From assembly GCA_964472315.1 (NCBI GenBank), contig CAYYJS010000005.1, positions 34,462 to 98,461 on the forward strand: 64,000 nucleotides of DNA, written 5' to 3'. The translations under genes were made by a program, and so were the position numbers. The notes below the pieces were generated by a model. The model worked only from the letters and a program-made list of their open reading frames with translations. It was not told where the DNA came from and did no database searches. Source of the DNA: CAYYJS01 sp964472315. GTDB taxonomy: Bacteria > Verrucomicrobiota > Kiritimatiellia > UBA8416. Below, piece after piece: positions 28,050-38,141 of the stretch (the stretch's first letter is position 1; each line of letters starts with the position of its first letter).

Positions 28050-28598
28050 TCAGGCTCGCTCGACCTGCCAGTACTCCAGCTCAACCGGCGCCGAGCGCCC
28101 GAAGATCGCAACCGAAACCTTCAGCTTCCCGCGGTCCGGATCCACTTCCTCAACCACACCATTGAAATTCAGGAATGGCCCATCGTTGATCTTCACGGTC
28201 TCGCCCGGCTCGAAAGCCACCTTTGGCGCGACCTTCTCCTTCTTCTCCTCAACCTGATGCAACACGACGTCGACCTCTTCCGGCATCAACGGAGCCGGAC
28301 GCTCGCCCCCGATGAACCCGATCACGCCGGTCGTTTCCTTGATGAAACGCCACGACCGCTCGATCATCTCACGCTCCTGGTCATACAACGCAATGTGCAC
28401 CAGAACGTAGCCCGGGAAAAACTTCCGGGTTGTCGTCGACCGGACGCCCTTGCGCACTTCGGAGACCTTCTCCGTCGGGATCACCACTTCATCGACGTAG
28501 TCCTCCATCTCCTCCATCTTCAGGCGTCGGCCGATACTCTCCTTGACCTTCGTTTCCTGACCGGTGAGCGTGTGGATGACGAACCATTGCTTTTCCAT
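28050..28598 (-). CDS. nusG: Transcription elongation factor NusG
   Basis: Binds RNA polymerase, modulates pausing and links it to Rho or the ribosome. The 182-residue product has the NGN domain (WFVIHTLTGQETKVKESIGR, KFFPGYVLVHIALYDQ, GVIGFIGGERPAPLM) and a C-terminal KOW domain (EPGETVKINDGPFLNFNGVV). The length is ordinary, with no large insertion. It follows secE by 10 bp. Confidence 0.97.
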   Translation of the reverse strand: MEKQWFVIHTLTGQETKVKESIGRRLKMEEMEDYVDEVVIPTEKVSEVRKGVRSTTTRKFFPGYVLVHIALYDQEREMIERSWRFIKETTGVIGFIGGERPAPLMPEEVDVVLHQVEEKKEKVAPKVAFEPGETVKINDGPFLNFNGVVEEVDPDRGKLKVSVAIFGRSAPVELEYWQVERA

Positions 28599-28608
28599 AA
28601 CTGCTGCC

Positions 28609-28818
28609 TTAACTCTGGGGCGCCAGAAACCGCAGGCACGCGGCCAGCACCCGATCGCTGATACCGACGAAAATGCCCATCAGAAACACCGAGACGATCA
28701 CGATCACCGTGTGCGCCATAAGTGTCTTACGGTCCGGCCACGAGGAACGTTTGACTTCTACAACCACGTCCCCGACAAAGGTACGCGCCTTCTGTAACAG
28801 TGATGGCTTGTCGTTCAT
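28609..28818 (-). CDS. secE: Protein translocase subunit SecE
   Basis: A 69-residue single-span SecE. The conserved cytosolic amphipathic stretch VEVKRSSWPDRKTLMAHTVI leads into one transmembrane helix (VIVSVFLMGIFVGISDRVLA). It is the short form found in most bacteria outside the gammaproteobacteria. It lies between tRNA-Trp and nusG. Confidence 0.95.
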   Translation of the reverse strand: MNDKPSLLQKARTFVGDVVVEVKRSSWPDRKTLMAHTVIVIVSVFLMGIFVGISDRVLAACLRFLAPQS

Positions 28819-28889
28819 GGTCGCCCTCTTCTTCGCGCTCGACGATCCGCGGACGGATGCGCCGCGCCGTCGCCGGTGTCCGTCACAGT

Positions 28890-28965
28890 TGGCAGGTCAG
28901 GAGGGAATCGAACCCCCAACCCTCGGTTTTGGAGACCGATGCTCTGCCAATTGAGCTACTGACCT
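28890..28965 (-). tRNA. tRNA-Trp (CCA)
   Basis: The cloverleaf folds on the minus strand: acceptor AGGTCAG with CTGACCT, D-arm GCTCAATTGGCAGAGC, anticodon stem-loop CGGT-CTCCAAA-ACCG with anticodon CCA, and T-arm GGGGGTTCGATTCCCTC. Discriminator G and an encoded 3' CCA are present. It lies between rpmG and secE, a common linkage. Confidence 0.97.
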
Positions 28966-29001
28966 GTCGCTTCCAAACGGAAAACGCCCGCGCGAAACAC
29001 C

Positions 29002-29154
29002 TTACTTCACCTCGCGGTGCAGCGTACGCTTGCGCTCGAACCGGCAGAACTTGCTGATCTCGATCCGCCCCGGCGTCCGCGTCTTGTTCTTCGTAGTCGT
29101 ATAGTTCCGACGCTTGCACTCCGTGCACGCCAAGGTAACGAGTTCTCGCGGCAT
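29002..29154 (-). CDS. rpmG: Ribosomal protein bL33
   Basis: A 50-residue large-subunit protein: MPRELVTLACTECKRRNYTT, then NKTRTPGRIEISKFCRFERK and the tail HREVK. The first CxxC (CTEC) is present, but the second pair keeps only one Cys (FCRFE), so zinc binding may be lost or incomplete. ATG at 29154 fits the family; the in-frame start at 29208 would extend into the hairpin region. It lies between tuf and tRNA-Trp. Confidence 0.94.
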   Translation of the reverse strand: MPRELVTLACTECKRRNYTTTKNKTRTPGRIEISKFCRFERKRTLHREVK

Positions 29155-29180
29155 GACTGTTCCGTCCTTTTCATTCGCGA

Positions 29181-29204
29181 CCCCGCCGGGGTTTCCCGGC
29201 GGGG
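29181..29204 (-). other. Perfect 10-bp hairpin between tuf and rpmG
   Basis: CCCCGCCGGG (29181-29190) pairs exactly with CCCGGCGGGG (29195-29204) around a 4-base loop. No T-run follows on either strand, so it is not a standard intrinsic terminator. It may stabilise or process the tuf message or attenuate transcription into rpmG-tRNA-Trp-secE. Confidence 0.7.
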
Positions 29205-29232
29205 CCACGTGAACTTACGTTCGTTACGCGCG

Positions 29233-30441
<1,209 letters not shown>

Positions 30442-30511
30442 GATAGTTCCTCCGTTGTCCTAATCCTCTGTGCCCTACTTGTCGTCACCCATTAGGGTCG
30501 CTGTCCCGCAC

Positions 30512-30587
30512 TGGAGCCCATGAGCGGGATCGAACCGCTGACCTCGTCCTTACCAAGGACGTGCTCTGCCAACTGAGCTACATGGGC
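30512..30587 (-). tRNA. tRNA-Thr (GGT)
   Basis: On the minus strand the acceptor GCCCATG pairs with CATGGGC. The anticodon stem-loop GTCC-TTGGTAA-GGAC carries anticodon GGT, and the T-arm has GCGGTTCGATCCCGC. The discriminator is T and 3' CCA is encoded. It is the first gene after the tuf promoter. Confidence 0.97.
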
Positions 30588-30734
30588 CGCGATTCAGCCA
30601 CCCTCCAAACAACACAACACGACAGAAGCGCCACTCGACCGTCGTCCGACATCGCGAAAGCGCCCTGCCAATCAATCCACGCGTTGCGCCGGAAGAAAAC
30701 CTGATCTTCCAAGGCTGAAAAAAAAACGGTCGTC

Positions 30735-30762
30735 AGGTTAGCACAAGCCAGCCGCCTGTCAA
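30735..30762 (-). promoter_or_regulatory. Promoter of tRNA-Thr/tuf and the superoperon
   Basis: The minus strand has TTGACA (30757-30762), a 16-base spacer and TAACCT (30735-30740), about 150 bases before tRNA-Thr. The -35 is a perfect sigma-70 match. It is the best-placed promoter to drive the 30-kb run. A long T-tract follows the expected start site. Confidence 0.6.
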
Positions 30763-30797
30763 CACCTTAAAAGAGACTTTTTTCGATCCCGCGACGG

Positions 30798-32075
30798 TTA
30801 CACCGCCGATTCCAGGATACGTTCCGCCACGGCCCGGCCAAACGCGCTGCACGAGACTTCCTTCGCCCCTTCCATCTGGCGGGCGAAATCGTAGGTCACA
30901 ATCTTGTCCCGAATGGTACGATTCATGCCTGCGATCACCAGATCCGCCGCCTCGCGCCAGCCCATGTAACGCAACATCATCTCGCCGGACAGGATCAGCG
31001 AACCGGGGTTCACTTTGTCCAAGCCTGCGTACTTCGGCGCCGTTCCGTGCGTCGCCTCGAACACCGACACGCCCGTGTCGTAGTTGATGTTCCCGCCGGG
31101 CGCGATCCCAATGCCCCCGACACACGCGGCCAGGGCATCGGAGATGTAGTCGCCGTTCAGGTTCATGGTCGCGATGACGGAGTACTCCCCGGGGCGCGTC
31201 AGGATCTGCTGCAGAAACGCGTCCGCGATGACGTCCTTGATCACGATCCCACGCCCGGTACGCGGGCTCTTCAAGATATGCCACGGCCCCCCTTCCAACG
31301 GCGTCGCGCCGAATTGCGCGGCCGCAGTCTGGTAGCCCCAGTCGCGGAAAGCCCCCTCGGTGAACTTCATGATGTTCCCCTTGTGCACCAGCGTCACGGA
31401 GGGTTTGTCGTTGTCGATGGCGTACCGAATCGCCGCGCTCACAAGTCGTGCCGTGCCCTCGCGCGAAACCGGTTTGATGCCGATGCCACTGCTGGCCGGA
31501 AACCGGATCTTGGTCACGCCCATCTCCCGCGTGAGAAACGCGATGACGCGCGCCACTTCGGGCGTCCCCGCCGCCCATTCGATGCCAGCGTAAATATCCT
31601 CGGAATTCTCACGAAAAATGACCATGTCCGTCAACTCCGGCCGCCGCACCGGCGACGGCACGCCCTCGAACCAGCGTACCGGACGCAGGCACACGTACAG
31701 GTCCAACTGCTGACGCAAGGCCACATTCAGCGAGCGGATGCCCCCGCCGACAGGCGTCGTCAGAGGCCCTTTGATGGACACCAGATACTCCCGTATGGCA
31801 TCGAGCGTCTCCTCCGGCAACCACACCCCTTCGCCGTAAACGCTCACGGCCTTCTCACCGACATAGACTTCCATCCACGCGATACGGCGCGCGGCGCCGT
31901 AGGCCCGCTGGATCGCCGCATTCCAGACCTGCATGGCCGCCGACGTAATGTCAGGTCCAATACCGTCCCCTTCGATGAAGGGGATGACGGGATGGTCAGG
32001 CACACGCAACTGCCCTCCCTCTCCCATGGTGATCTTCTGTCCGTGCGCCGGAACCACAATCTTGCTGTAGGCCAT
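30798..32075 (-). CDS. icd: Isocitrate dehydrogenase, NADP-dependent
   Basis: TCA-cycle enzyme converting isocitrate to 2-oxoglutarate. The 425-residue product resembles the E. coli type, with the substrate loop GIRSLNVALRQQLDLYVCLR containing the regulatory Ser, and the cofactor region HGTAPKYAG plus TYDFARQM. The Lys-Tyr pair and the later Tyr and Arg are the NADP-specific set; NAD enzymes have Asp-Ile there. GGAGAG precedes the ATG. It is monocistronic and lies just upstream of the tuf promoter. Confidence 0.96.
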   Translation of the reverse strand: MAYSKIVVPAHGQKITMGEGGQLRVPDHPVIPFIEGDGIGPDITSAAMQVWNAAIQRAYGAARRIAWMEVYVGEKAVSVYGEGVWLPEETLDAIREYLVSIKGPLTTPVGGGIRSLNVALRQQLDLYVCLRPVRWFEGVPSPVRRPELTDMVIFRENSEDIYAGIEWAAGTPEVARVIAFLTREMGVTKIRFPASSGIGIKPVSREGTARLVSAAIRYAIDNDKPSVTLVHKGNIMKFTEGAFRDWGYQTAAAQFGATPLEGGPWHILKSPRTGRGIVIKDVIADAFLQQILTRPGEYSVIATMNLNGDYISDALAACVGGIGIAPGGNINYDTGVSVFEATHGTAPKYAGLDKVNPGSLILSGEMMLRYMGWREAADLVIAGMNRTIRDKIVTYDFARQMEGAKEVSCSAFGRAVAERILESAV

Positions 32076-32117
32076 ATCTTGCTCTCCGCGACAGGTTCGA
32101 TGTCCAGGAAGGGCGGA

Positions 32118-32147
32118 ACCCTAGCACCCCCCGCATACGACGGGCAA
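32118..32147 (-). promoter_or_regulatory. Possible icd promoter
   Basis: Minus-strand TTGCCC (32142-32147) and TAGGGT (32118-32123) are 18 bases apart, about 45 bases before the icd ATG. The match is fair only. Confidence 0.3.
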
Positions 32148-32182
32148 GCGTGAATGCGCCGCACCCCAACGGTCAACCACGG

Positions 32183-32473
32183 TCAGACGGGAGGCCCACC
32201 CTTACCGATCGCGCGAAACCGACGCGGCACGGCCCCCGATGCCCCGCGGCGCTCGACTCCAGGAGCACGGACGGCATGACCCGCCACCTCGCCTTCGGCG
32301 GCACCGGCCCGTGCCCGCGATACGCCGGTGGCCCGCGTCTGATCCTCATAGGCCCGCCAGATGTTGCGCCGACGACCGCGACGCACAAGCACGTACAGGC
32401 CCACCGCCATCCCCACGAAACCCGCCACCCGTCCCAGCGGCGTTATGCTGCCGGCCATGTCCTGCCACGTCAT
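32183..32473 (-). CDS. Small hypothetical membrane protein
   Basis: I do not recognise this 96-residue protein. It has one predicted transmembrane helix (VAGFVGMAVGLYVLV, about residues 16-30) followed by RRGRRR, so the C terminus is probably cytosolic. The rest is rich in Arg, Ala and Gly and may be disordered. It starts 6 bp after the KaiC-like gene and may be cotranscribed. The Shine-Dalgarno is weak, so it may not be a gene. Confidence 0.45.
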   Translation of the reverse strand: MTWQDMAGSITPLGRVAGFVGMAVGLYVLVRRGRRRNIWRAYEDQTRATGVSRARAGAAEGEVAGHAVRAPGVERRGASGAVPRRFRAIGKGGPPV

Positions 32474-32479
32474 CGCCGG

Positions 32480-33277
32480 TTAGAAGTCCCCCAGAACCGC
32501 GCTGGAAAAGCGCACGCGCTCCGCGCCTTCGGAAACCCGTCCCGGTTCGTCGCCGTCGCCCGACGGTGCGCCAACAGCCGCCGCGGGTTCGCGCCCCGGC
32601 ACAATCCCCTTGCCGGCTTCCACCACGAAGGGCACCTCGCCCCCCACCTTGTCATCCATGCCAAGATATTTGCTGACGATCAGGGTACGGCCAGACCCTT
32701 CTTCGGCGCGCACGAGCGTCAGCGTGATCGGAACCAGATCGTCGATCAGTTTGTGCAGTCGGGCGGACGCCAGCGATACCGCCTGGGGAAGCGTGAAAAG
32801 CGATGTCACGCCCATGCGCTCGAAGGTTCGCACAAACGAGAAGACGTGCTCCGCCAGCCGTTCGCGGTTGCGAATGGCAACCCAAGGCAAAACCGTGTCC
32901 AGAACCACGCGGTCCACCGCCTGTTCCTGGATGATATCCGCCAACTGCTGAAAACCCTCCGGCGGCAACGTCACCGAGGACTCGGAGTCCCGGCCCGGAA
33001 CATAGTCGTTGTATTCGAGCAGCACGAGATTTCCGGCGTCCACAGCGTCGGCAAACGTCATGCCAAGCGCCCCCGCCTCGATCAGAAGGTCCTTCGCCGA
33101 ACGCAACGTCAGCATCAGGCACCGCTCCTGCATGCGCAGCCCGCGATTCACGAAATGGAAGGCAACCACGGATTTCCCCGCCCGGCCTGGCCCGCTCACA
33201 AGAACGGCCCGACCACGGTATGCACCACCATACACACGGTCAAATTCGTCGATCCCGATCGGTGTTTTGTCTGTCAT
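32480..33277 (-). CDS. KaiC/RadA-like single-domain ATPase
   Basis: A 265-residue RecA-fold ATPase with Walker A GPGRAGKS (residues 29-36) and Walker B RVVLDT (D127). Opening GIDEFDRVYGG and the overall order match the KaiC/RadA family of signalling ATPases, not RecA itself. The last 45 residues (PGREPAAAVGAPSGDGDEPG) are low complexity. It lies directly upstream of a single receiver protein on the same strand, a pairing known for KaiC-like proteins in two-component circuits. Function in this organism is unknown. Confidence 0.8.
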   Translation of the reverse strand: MTDKTPIGIDEFDRVYGGAYRGRAVLVSGPGRAGKSVVAFHFVNRGLRMQERCLMLTLRSAKDLLIEAGALGMTFADAVDAGNLVLLEYNDYVPGRDSESSVTLPPEGFQQLADIIQEQAVDRVVLDTVLPWVAIRNRERLAEHVFSFVRTFERMGVTSLFTLPQAVSLASARLHKLIDDLVPITLTLVRAEEGSGRTLIVSKYLGMDDKVGGEVPFVVEAGKGIVPGREPAAAVGAPSGDGDEPGRVSEGAERVRFSSAVLGDF

Positions 33278-33314
33278 GGCTTTGCTCCACGCAACGTCCG
33301 CCCCCCCGGTCGCT

Positions 33315-33692
33315 TCAGGACTTCCCCTTCTCCTTCAAGAGCCGTTTCACAACCGAACTGAAAAAGGTCATCTCAAACGGCTTCGTCAGAAAGTCGTCAA
33401 TGCCAAGCGCTTTGCATTCGTCGAGCCGCTCCTGCGTCGGGTACCCGGATACAACAACCACCGGCATCGCCGGGTACCGTCCACGAATGGCCCGCACCAA
33501 GTCCATACCGTTCGGCTCGCCGGGCATGTTCAGATCGGTCATGACCAAATCTATCGCATTGTCCGCCGCGAGCACGCGCAGCCCCGACGGACCGTCAGGC
33601 GCCGTGACGAATCCGTGTCCCATCCGGCTGACGATGGCTTTGAAGTAATCCTGCACGCCCGCCTCGTCCTCAATCAGCAGTAGCTTCGCCAC
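33315..33692 (-). CDS. Single-domain response regulator
   Basis: A 125-residue receiver domain with E8/D9, phospho-acceptor D53 (VMTDLNMPGEP), VVSGYP in the switch position and K104 (FLTKPF). No output domain. Translation starts at GTG after AGAGG with a 6-base gap. It lies 37 bp upstream of the KaiC-like ATPase and the two are probably one operon. Confidence 0.9.
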   Translation of the reverse strand: MAKLLLIEDEAGVQDYFKAIVSRMGHGFVTAPDGPSGLRVLAADNAIDLVMTDLNMPGEPNGMDLVRAIRGRYPAMPVVVVSGYPTQERLDECKALGIDDFLTKPFEMTFFSSVVKRLLKEKGKS

Positions 33693-33838
33693 GACACACC
33701 TCTTTTCCCCGCATGACCGTCATACGGCTCTCGGTTTCCCAAACTACAATATGGCCGAACGTACCCACCCATCAAGCAAAAAGCCAATGCACCCAAACGA
33801 CGCCCCACGGCCGGCTCCTTGCCAGTCGCCTGCCCCGG

Positions 33839-34495
33839 TCAGATATGCACCATCCCGCGCTGCACGGCATGCCGGACCAGGTCGGTCTCCTTATGGACAT
33901 CCAGCTTCGACATGAGCCGGCTGCGGTGGGCTCGCACCGTGTTAACGGAAACGCTCAACCGCACCGCAATCTCACGACTTGTCAGCCCTTCGGCAATCAT
34001 CTGGAGAACCTCGCGCTCCCGACTCGTCAGAATCCGCCCCACGGGCCCCGACGATGGGCGGCGACGCCCTTGACGGGCGCTCTCGACGATGTCACGCGAA
34101 ATCGATGGACTCACGTAATACCGCCCGCGGCGGATCTCCCGGATGGCTTTTACGATGTCGTGCGTGGCATTCTGCTTGAGGATGTACCCCCTGGCGCCAC
34201 TGGCCAGCGCCGCTTCCACAATGGCCGGGGAATCGTGGAAGCTAAGCATCAGGATGCGCGCCTCGCTGTCTCGTTCCAACAGCATGCGCGCCGTATCGAT
34301 GCCGTTCAGCTCCGGCATGGTGACGTCCAGAATGTAGACGTCCGCGTGTTGCCGGTCGGCAAACGCCAGCGCGCCCCGTCCGTTGTCCGCTTCGCCCGCG
34401 ACAACGATGCCCGCGGCGTCGCGCTCGATGGTGAACCGCAACCCGTCACGAACCACCGGGTGATCGTCCGCTATAAATACGCGAGTCCTCGTCAT
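33839..34495 (-). CDS. NarL/FixJ-type response regulator
   Basis: A 218-residue two-domain transcription factor. The receiver has D10/D11, phospho-acceptor D57 (YILDVTMPELNGID) and K107 (YILKQN). The LuxR-type helix-turn-helix is at about 155-212 (LTSREREVLQMIAEGLTSRE, IAVRLSVSVNTVRAHRSRLM). It lies 15 bp downstream of the hybrid kinase and is almost certainly its partner. Confidence 0.94.
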   Translation of the reverse strand: MTRTRVFIADDHPVVRDGLRFTIERDAAGIVVAGEADNGRGALAFADRQHADVYILDVTMPELNGIDTARMLLERDSEARILMLSFHDSPAIVEAALASGARGYILKQNATHDIVKAIREIRRGRYYVSPSISRDIVESARQGRRRPSSGPVGRILTSREREVLQMIAEGLTSREIAVRLSVSVNTVRAHRSRLMSKLDVHKETDLVRHAVQRGMVHI

Positions 34496-34510
34496 GGCCC
34501 ATGCCTCCGT

Positions 34511-36061
34511 TCACACAACGTGCCCCATCAGAATCTCATAGTCAAGCATCGGGGCAACGGTGCCGCGTGCACGGGGCAGGTACGCGCGAACCGTCGCCCC
34601 CTTCGAAGGCTCCGATTCCACGGCAAAGATGCCGCCCCACGCCTCGACCATCTCGGCCATCGCACGCAACCCGATCCCGCCCTCGGGCGAGCGCGACACC
34701 CCACCGACATCGAACCCGCGCCCGTTGTCGATGATCGCCAACTCGACGTTTTGGTCGCCGGGCTGGAGGGATACCACGATCTCGGACGCCTGCGCGTGCC
34801 GAATGGCGTTGTTCAGAGCCTCTTGCGTCACACGAAACAGAACAATCGCCAGTTCCGCCGATATGTCGTCGTCGGGTACCGCATGTTCGATCCGTATCGA
34901 CACGCGCGCGCTTCCCCGCAATGTCGCCACATGGTTCGCCATCGCCGCCGAATACCCCAGCACGTCCAGATCGGGCGGGCGCAGGTCGATCGCCAGCCGC
35001 CTCAACCGCCCCACGAAACCGTCGAGCAGTTTGCCCGTTCGCGCGGTCTCGGCGACCGCCGCACGGGCATCGCCCGCCCGCATCTCATCCGCCGCGGCCA
35101 CCAAGTGCGCGTTCAACGCCAGCGCGAAAGATCCGCATTCGTGATGGAGCATGGACGACAGCCGATGCCGCTCGTCCTCGCGCGCCGACAGCAACCGGTG
35201 CGAAAAGCGATGGATCGCCAGATCCGAAAGACGCCGGTCGGTCACGTCCAGGCCGCATACCTCCAATGCCGCCCGGCCCTCGTATTCGGTCAGACATACC
35301 GACATGTCGATCCACCGGACGCCCCCGTCCGGTCTTACCACGCGGAAGACCTGCCGCGGCACACTGCACCCCTCGATCGCCGCCCGCCACGCGGCACGCA
35401 CGCGCGAACGGTCATCCGGATGGATCAGCCGTACCATCTCTTCGCCGTCCCGTTCGCCGGAGATCGCCTCGATGCCGCAGATATCCAGAAAGGCGGGGTT
35501 GGAGAATACAACCCGCCCGTCCCGGACAACCGCCAGCCCCTCGACCAGCGTCTCGATGATACGCCGGTTACGCTGTTCGAGCTGACGCAACTCGCGCGTC
35601 CGCTCGTCGAGCGCCTTCTCCAACGTCTCCTGCGCGGTCCGCAGGGCGTCTTCGTTCTGCTTGAGACGGAGCAGCGACCGCACCAGGGCGACGAACTCCC
35701 GCACGTCGTATGGCTTGGTCAGGTAACCGTCGGCGCCGCTCTCGATACCGATCGTCCGGCTGCCGCTCTCCACTTGCACGCCGGTCACGATCAGAACCGG
35801 CGTCATGACCGGCTGGGTTTTCTGCTTGAGCTGACGACACACATCGAACCCGTGCAGCCCGGGCAGGTCGGCATCCAGCACGACCAGGTCCGGCCGCAGT
35901 CCCAGCGCCGCGGCCAAGCCGCTGGGGCCATCCTCCGCCACACTGGTTCGGCATCCCGGAAAATGGCGGCGCAATACCGCCGCCGCCAGCGCCCGGCTGT
36001 CCTCGTGGTCGTCGACGATCAGAATGTGCGGCACGTCAGGCATACGAACCCCGCATGACAT
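34511..36061 (-). CDS. Receiver-PAS-histidine kinase (NarX-like hybrid)
   Basis: A 516-residue cytoplasmic kinase. In order: receiver domain (D17/D18, phospho-acceptor D63, K116), coiled coil (about 130-165), PAS domain (about 165-275, NPAFLDICGIEAISGE), a HisKA_3-type dimerisation helix with the phospho-acceptor in SSMLHHECG (H306), and a GHKL ATPase (QEALNNAIRHA; IDNGRGFD; GGIGLRAM). The H-box usually reads LHDELG; here it is LHHECG. There is no transmembrane helix, so the input is intracellular or comes through the receiver. A start six codons later (MPDVPHILIVDD) is equally plausible. Confidence 0.92.
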   Translation of the reverse strand: MSCGVRMPDVPHILIVDDHEDSRALAAAVLRRHFPGCRTSVAEDGPSGLAAALGLRPDLVVLDADLPGLHGFDVCRQLKQKTQPVMTPVLIVTGVQVESGSRTIGIESGADGYLTKPYDVREFVALVRSLLRLKQNEDALRTAQETLEKALDERTRELRQLEQRNRRIIETLVEGLAVVRDGRVVFSNPAFLDICGIEAISGERDGEEMVRLIHPDDRSRVRAAWRAAIEGCSVPRQVFRVVRPDGGVRWIDMSVCLTEYEGRAALEVCGLDVTDRRLSDLAIHRFSHRLLSAREDERHRLSSMLHHECGSFALALNAHLVAAADEMRAGDARAAVAETARTGKLLDGFVGRLRRLAIDLRPPDLDVLGYSAAMANHVATLRGSARVSIRIEHAVPDDDISAELAIVLFRVTQEALNNAIRHAQASEIVVSLQPGDQNVELAIIDNGRGFDVGGVSRSPEGGIGLRAMAEMVEAWGGIFAVESEPSKGATVRAYLPRARGTVAPMLDYEILMGHVV

Positions 36062-36151
36062 CGCATGGCACGCTCAACACCCCCGTCAGCCACCCATGCC
36101 CGTTCCTTTCCGAGCGATAAGCCGTCCCCCGTCCCGTCACGATGCCTCCCC

Positions 36152-37030
36152 CTACTCTCGCTGTCCGGATTCGGCCAGGCGCATGAGATACCGGCCATAG
36201 TCGTTCGACGCCATCGTTCGTCCAAGAACAGCCAGCGCCGCGGCATCGATATAGCCCATGCGGTAGGCGATCTCCTCGATGCACGAGACCTTGAGGCCCT
36301 GACGCGCCTGGATCGTCTGCACGAAATTGGCCGCCTGGCTCAGGGCGTCGTGCGTCCCCGTATCGAGCCATGCGAATCCCCGTCCCAGAAGCTCGACACG
36401 AAGGCGTCCCCGCCGCAGATACTCGAGATTCAGGTCGGTGATCTCCAACTCGCCGCGGGGCGACGGCGCAAGCGCCGCGGCAATATCGCACACCTGGTTG
36501 TCATAGAAGTACAGCCCCGGCACGGCGAAGTTCGATCGGGGCCGCACCGGCTTTTCCTCGATGCTGACAACCCGGCGATCGGCATCGAACTCAACCACGC
36601 CGTAACGCTCGGGGTCCTGCACGGGATAGCCGAAGACGAGCGCACCCGACTGAAGCTGGCCGGCTTGCCGCAGGATGCGCGAAAACCCGTCGCCATAAAA
36701 GATGTTGTCACCCAGAATCAAAGCCACCGGGCCGCCCCCGACGAAAGTCCGACCAATGAGGAAAGCTTGCGCAAGTCCTTCCGGACGAGGCTGTTCCGCA
36801 TAGTCGATCGACATGCCGATCTGATGCCCGTCGCCAAGCAATTCCCGGAACCGCGGCAGGTCATGGGGCGTGCTGATCACGAGCACCTCGCGAATCCCCG
36901 CCAACATCAGGACCGACAACGGGTAGTAGATCATCGGTTTGTCGTACACCGGCAGCAACTGCTTGCTGACCACCAGCGTCAATGGATAAAGCCGCGTGCC
37001 GGCACCTCCGGCCAGGATGATACCCTTCAT
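36152..37030 (-). CDS. rmlA: Glucose-1-phosphate thymidylyltransferase
   Basis: Makes dTDP-glucose from dTTP and glucose 1-phosphate, the first step to dTDP-rhamnose and related sugars. The 292-residue product has GIILAGGAGTRLYPLT, VSKQLLPVYDKPMIYYPLS, LILGDNIFYG and EITDLNLEYL, all characteristic of the RmlA family. It lies 28 bp downstream of rmlB. rmlC and rmlD are not in the window, so the final sugar cannot be named. Confidence 0.96.
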   Translation of the reverse strand: MKGIILAGGAGTRLYPLTLVVSKQLLPVYDKPMIYYPLSVLMLAGIREVLVISTPHDLPRFRELLGDGHQIGMSIDYAEQPRPEGLAQAFLIGRTFVGGGPVALILGDNIFYGDGFSRILRQAGQLQSGALVFGYPVQDPERYGVVEFDADRRVVSIEEKPVRPRSNFAVPGLYFYDNQVCDIAAALAPSPRGELEITDLNLEYLRRGRLRVELLGRGFAWLDTGTHDALSQAANFVQTIQARQGLKVSCIEEIAYRMGYIDAAALAVLGRTMASNDYGRYLMRLAESGQRE

Positions 37031-37058
37031 GGATGCCCGTCTCCTTTCGTGTCACGGT

Positions 37059-38141
37059 TCATGCACGCCCCTCATCCGCGTAATGGGTGCGTATCCACGC
37101 CTGGTACTGACCCGTGCGAACCGCATCGATCCACGCCACGTTCGCCAGATACCACGCCACCGTCCGCCTGAGTCCGCTGGCGAAGGTCTCTTCAGGGCGC
37201 CATCCGAGATCCCGCTCGATCTTGGAACAGTCGATGGCATATCGCCGATCATGCCCCGGCCGGTCTTTCACGAAGGCGATCAACGCCCGCCGCGCCCGGC
37301 CGTCGGTCAGCGGCGGCGCCAGTTCGTCAACCAGCGCGCAGACTTGCTCGACGACATCGATGTTCGCCAACTCGCTACGCCCGCCCACGCAGTACGTCTC
37401 GCCGTCGGCGCCCGCCGTGAGGATGCGCCAGATCGCGGCACAATGGTCCCGTACATACAACCAGTCCCGTACGTTCCGTCCGTCCCCATACACGGGCAGC
37501 GACTTGCCCTCGCACGCGTTGAGGATCATCAACGGAATCAGTTTCTCGGGAAAATGGTACGGGCCGTAGTTGTTGGAGCAGTTGGACAAGGTCACCGGCA
37601 CGCCATACGTCTCGTGATAGGCGCGCACGAGATGGTCGGAGGACGCCTTGGATGCCGAATACGGACTGTTCGGCCGATACGCCGTGGTCTCGGAGAACGC
37701 GCCCGTCGGCCCAAGACTTCCGAAAACTTCGTCCGTGCTGACATGGTGGAACCGCCGCACACGCCCCCGCCGGGCACGGGCGGTCTCCAGCAAGCGGTAC
37801 GTGCCAAGGATGTTCGTCTCGATGAACGCCTCAGGACCCACGATGGACCGGTCGACATGCGATTCGGCCGCGAAATGACATACGGCGTCCACGTCTTGAC
37901 CGTCAAAGACACGCGCCAGCAACGCGGCGTCACGAATGTCGCCGTGCACGAAAACGTAGCGCTCGCCCACCCGCGCCGCCACATCCGACAAGCTCATCGG
38001 GTTGCCCGCATACGTCAAGGCGTCCAGGTTGATGACCCGCCCGGCAAAACCGGTCTCTTCGAACAGGTAGCGGATGAAATTGCACCCGATAAACCCGCAT
38101 CCACCCGTCACCAGCAAATTCGCGATTTCCGACACCTGCAT
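37059..38141 (-). CDS. rmlB: dTDP-glucose 4,6-dehydratase
   Basis: Converts dTDP-glucose to dTDP-4-keto-6-deoxyglucose. The 360-residue extended SDR has the NAD-binding motif VTGGCGFIGCNFIRYLFEE, STDEVFGSLG, and the catalytic YSASKASSDHLVRAYHETYG (Tyr and Lys). DRRYAIDCSKIERDLGW is also a family motif. It is the promoter-proximal gene of the rmlBA pair. Confidence 0.96.
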   Translation of the reverse strand: MQVSEIANLLVTGGCGFIGCNFIRYLFEETGFAGRVINLDALTYAGNPMSLSDVAARVGERYVFVHGDIRDAALLARVFDGQDVDAVCHFAAESHVDRSIVGPEAFIETNILGTYRLLETARARRGRVRRFHHVSTDEVFGSLGPTGAFSETTAYRPNSPYSASKASSDHLVRAYHETYGVPVTLSNCSNNYGPYHFPEKLIPLMILNACEGKSLPVYGDGRNVRDWLYVRDHCAAIWRILTAGADGETYCVGGRSELANIDVVEQVCALVDELAPPLTDGRARRALIAFVKDRPGHDRRYAIDCSKIERDLGWRPEETFASGLRRTVAWYLANVAWIDAVRTGQYQAWIRTHYADEGRA

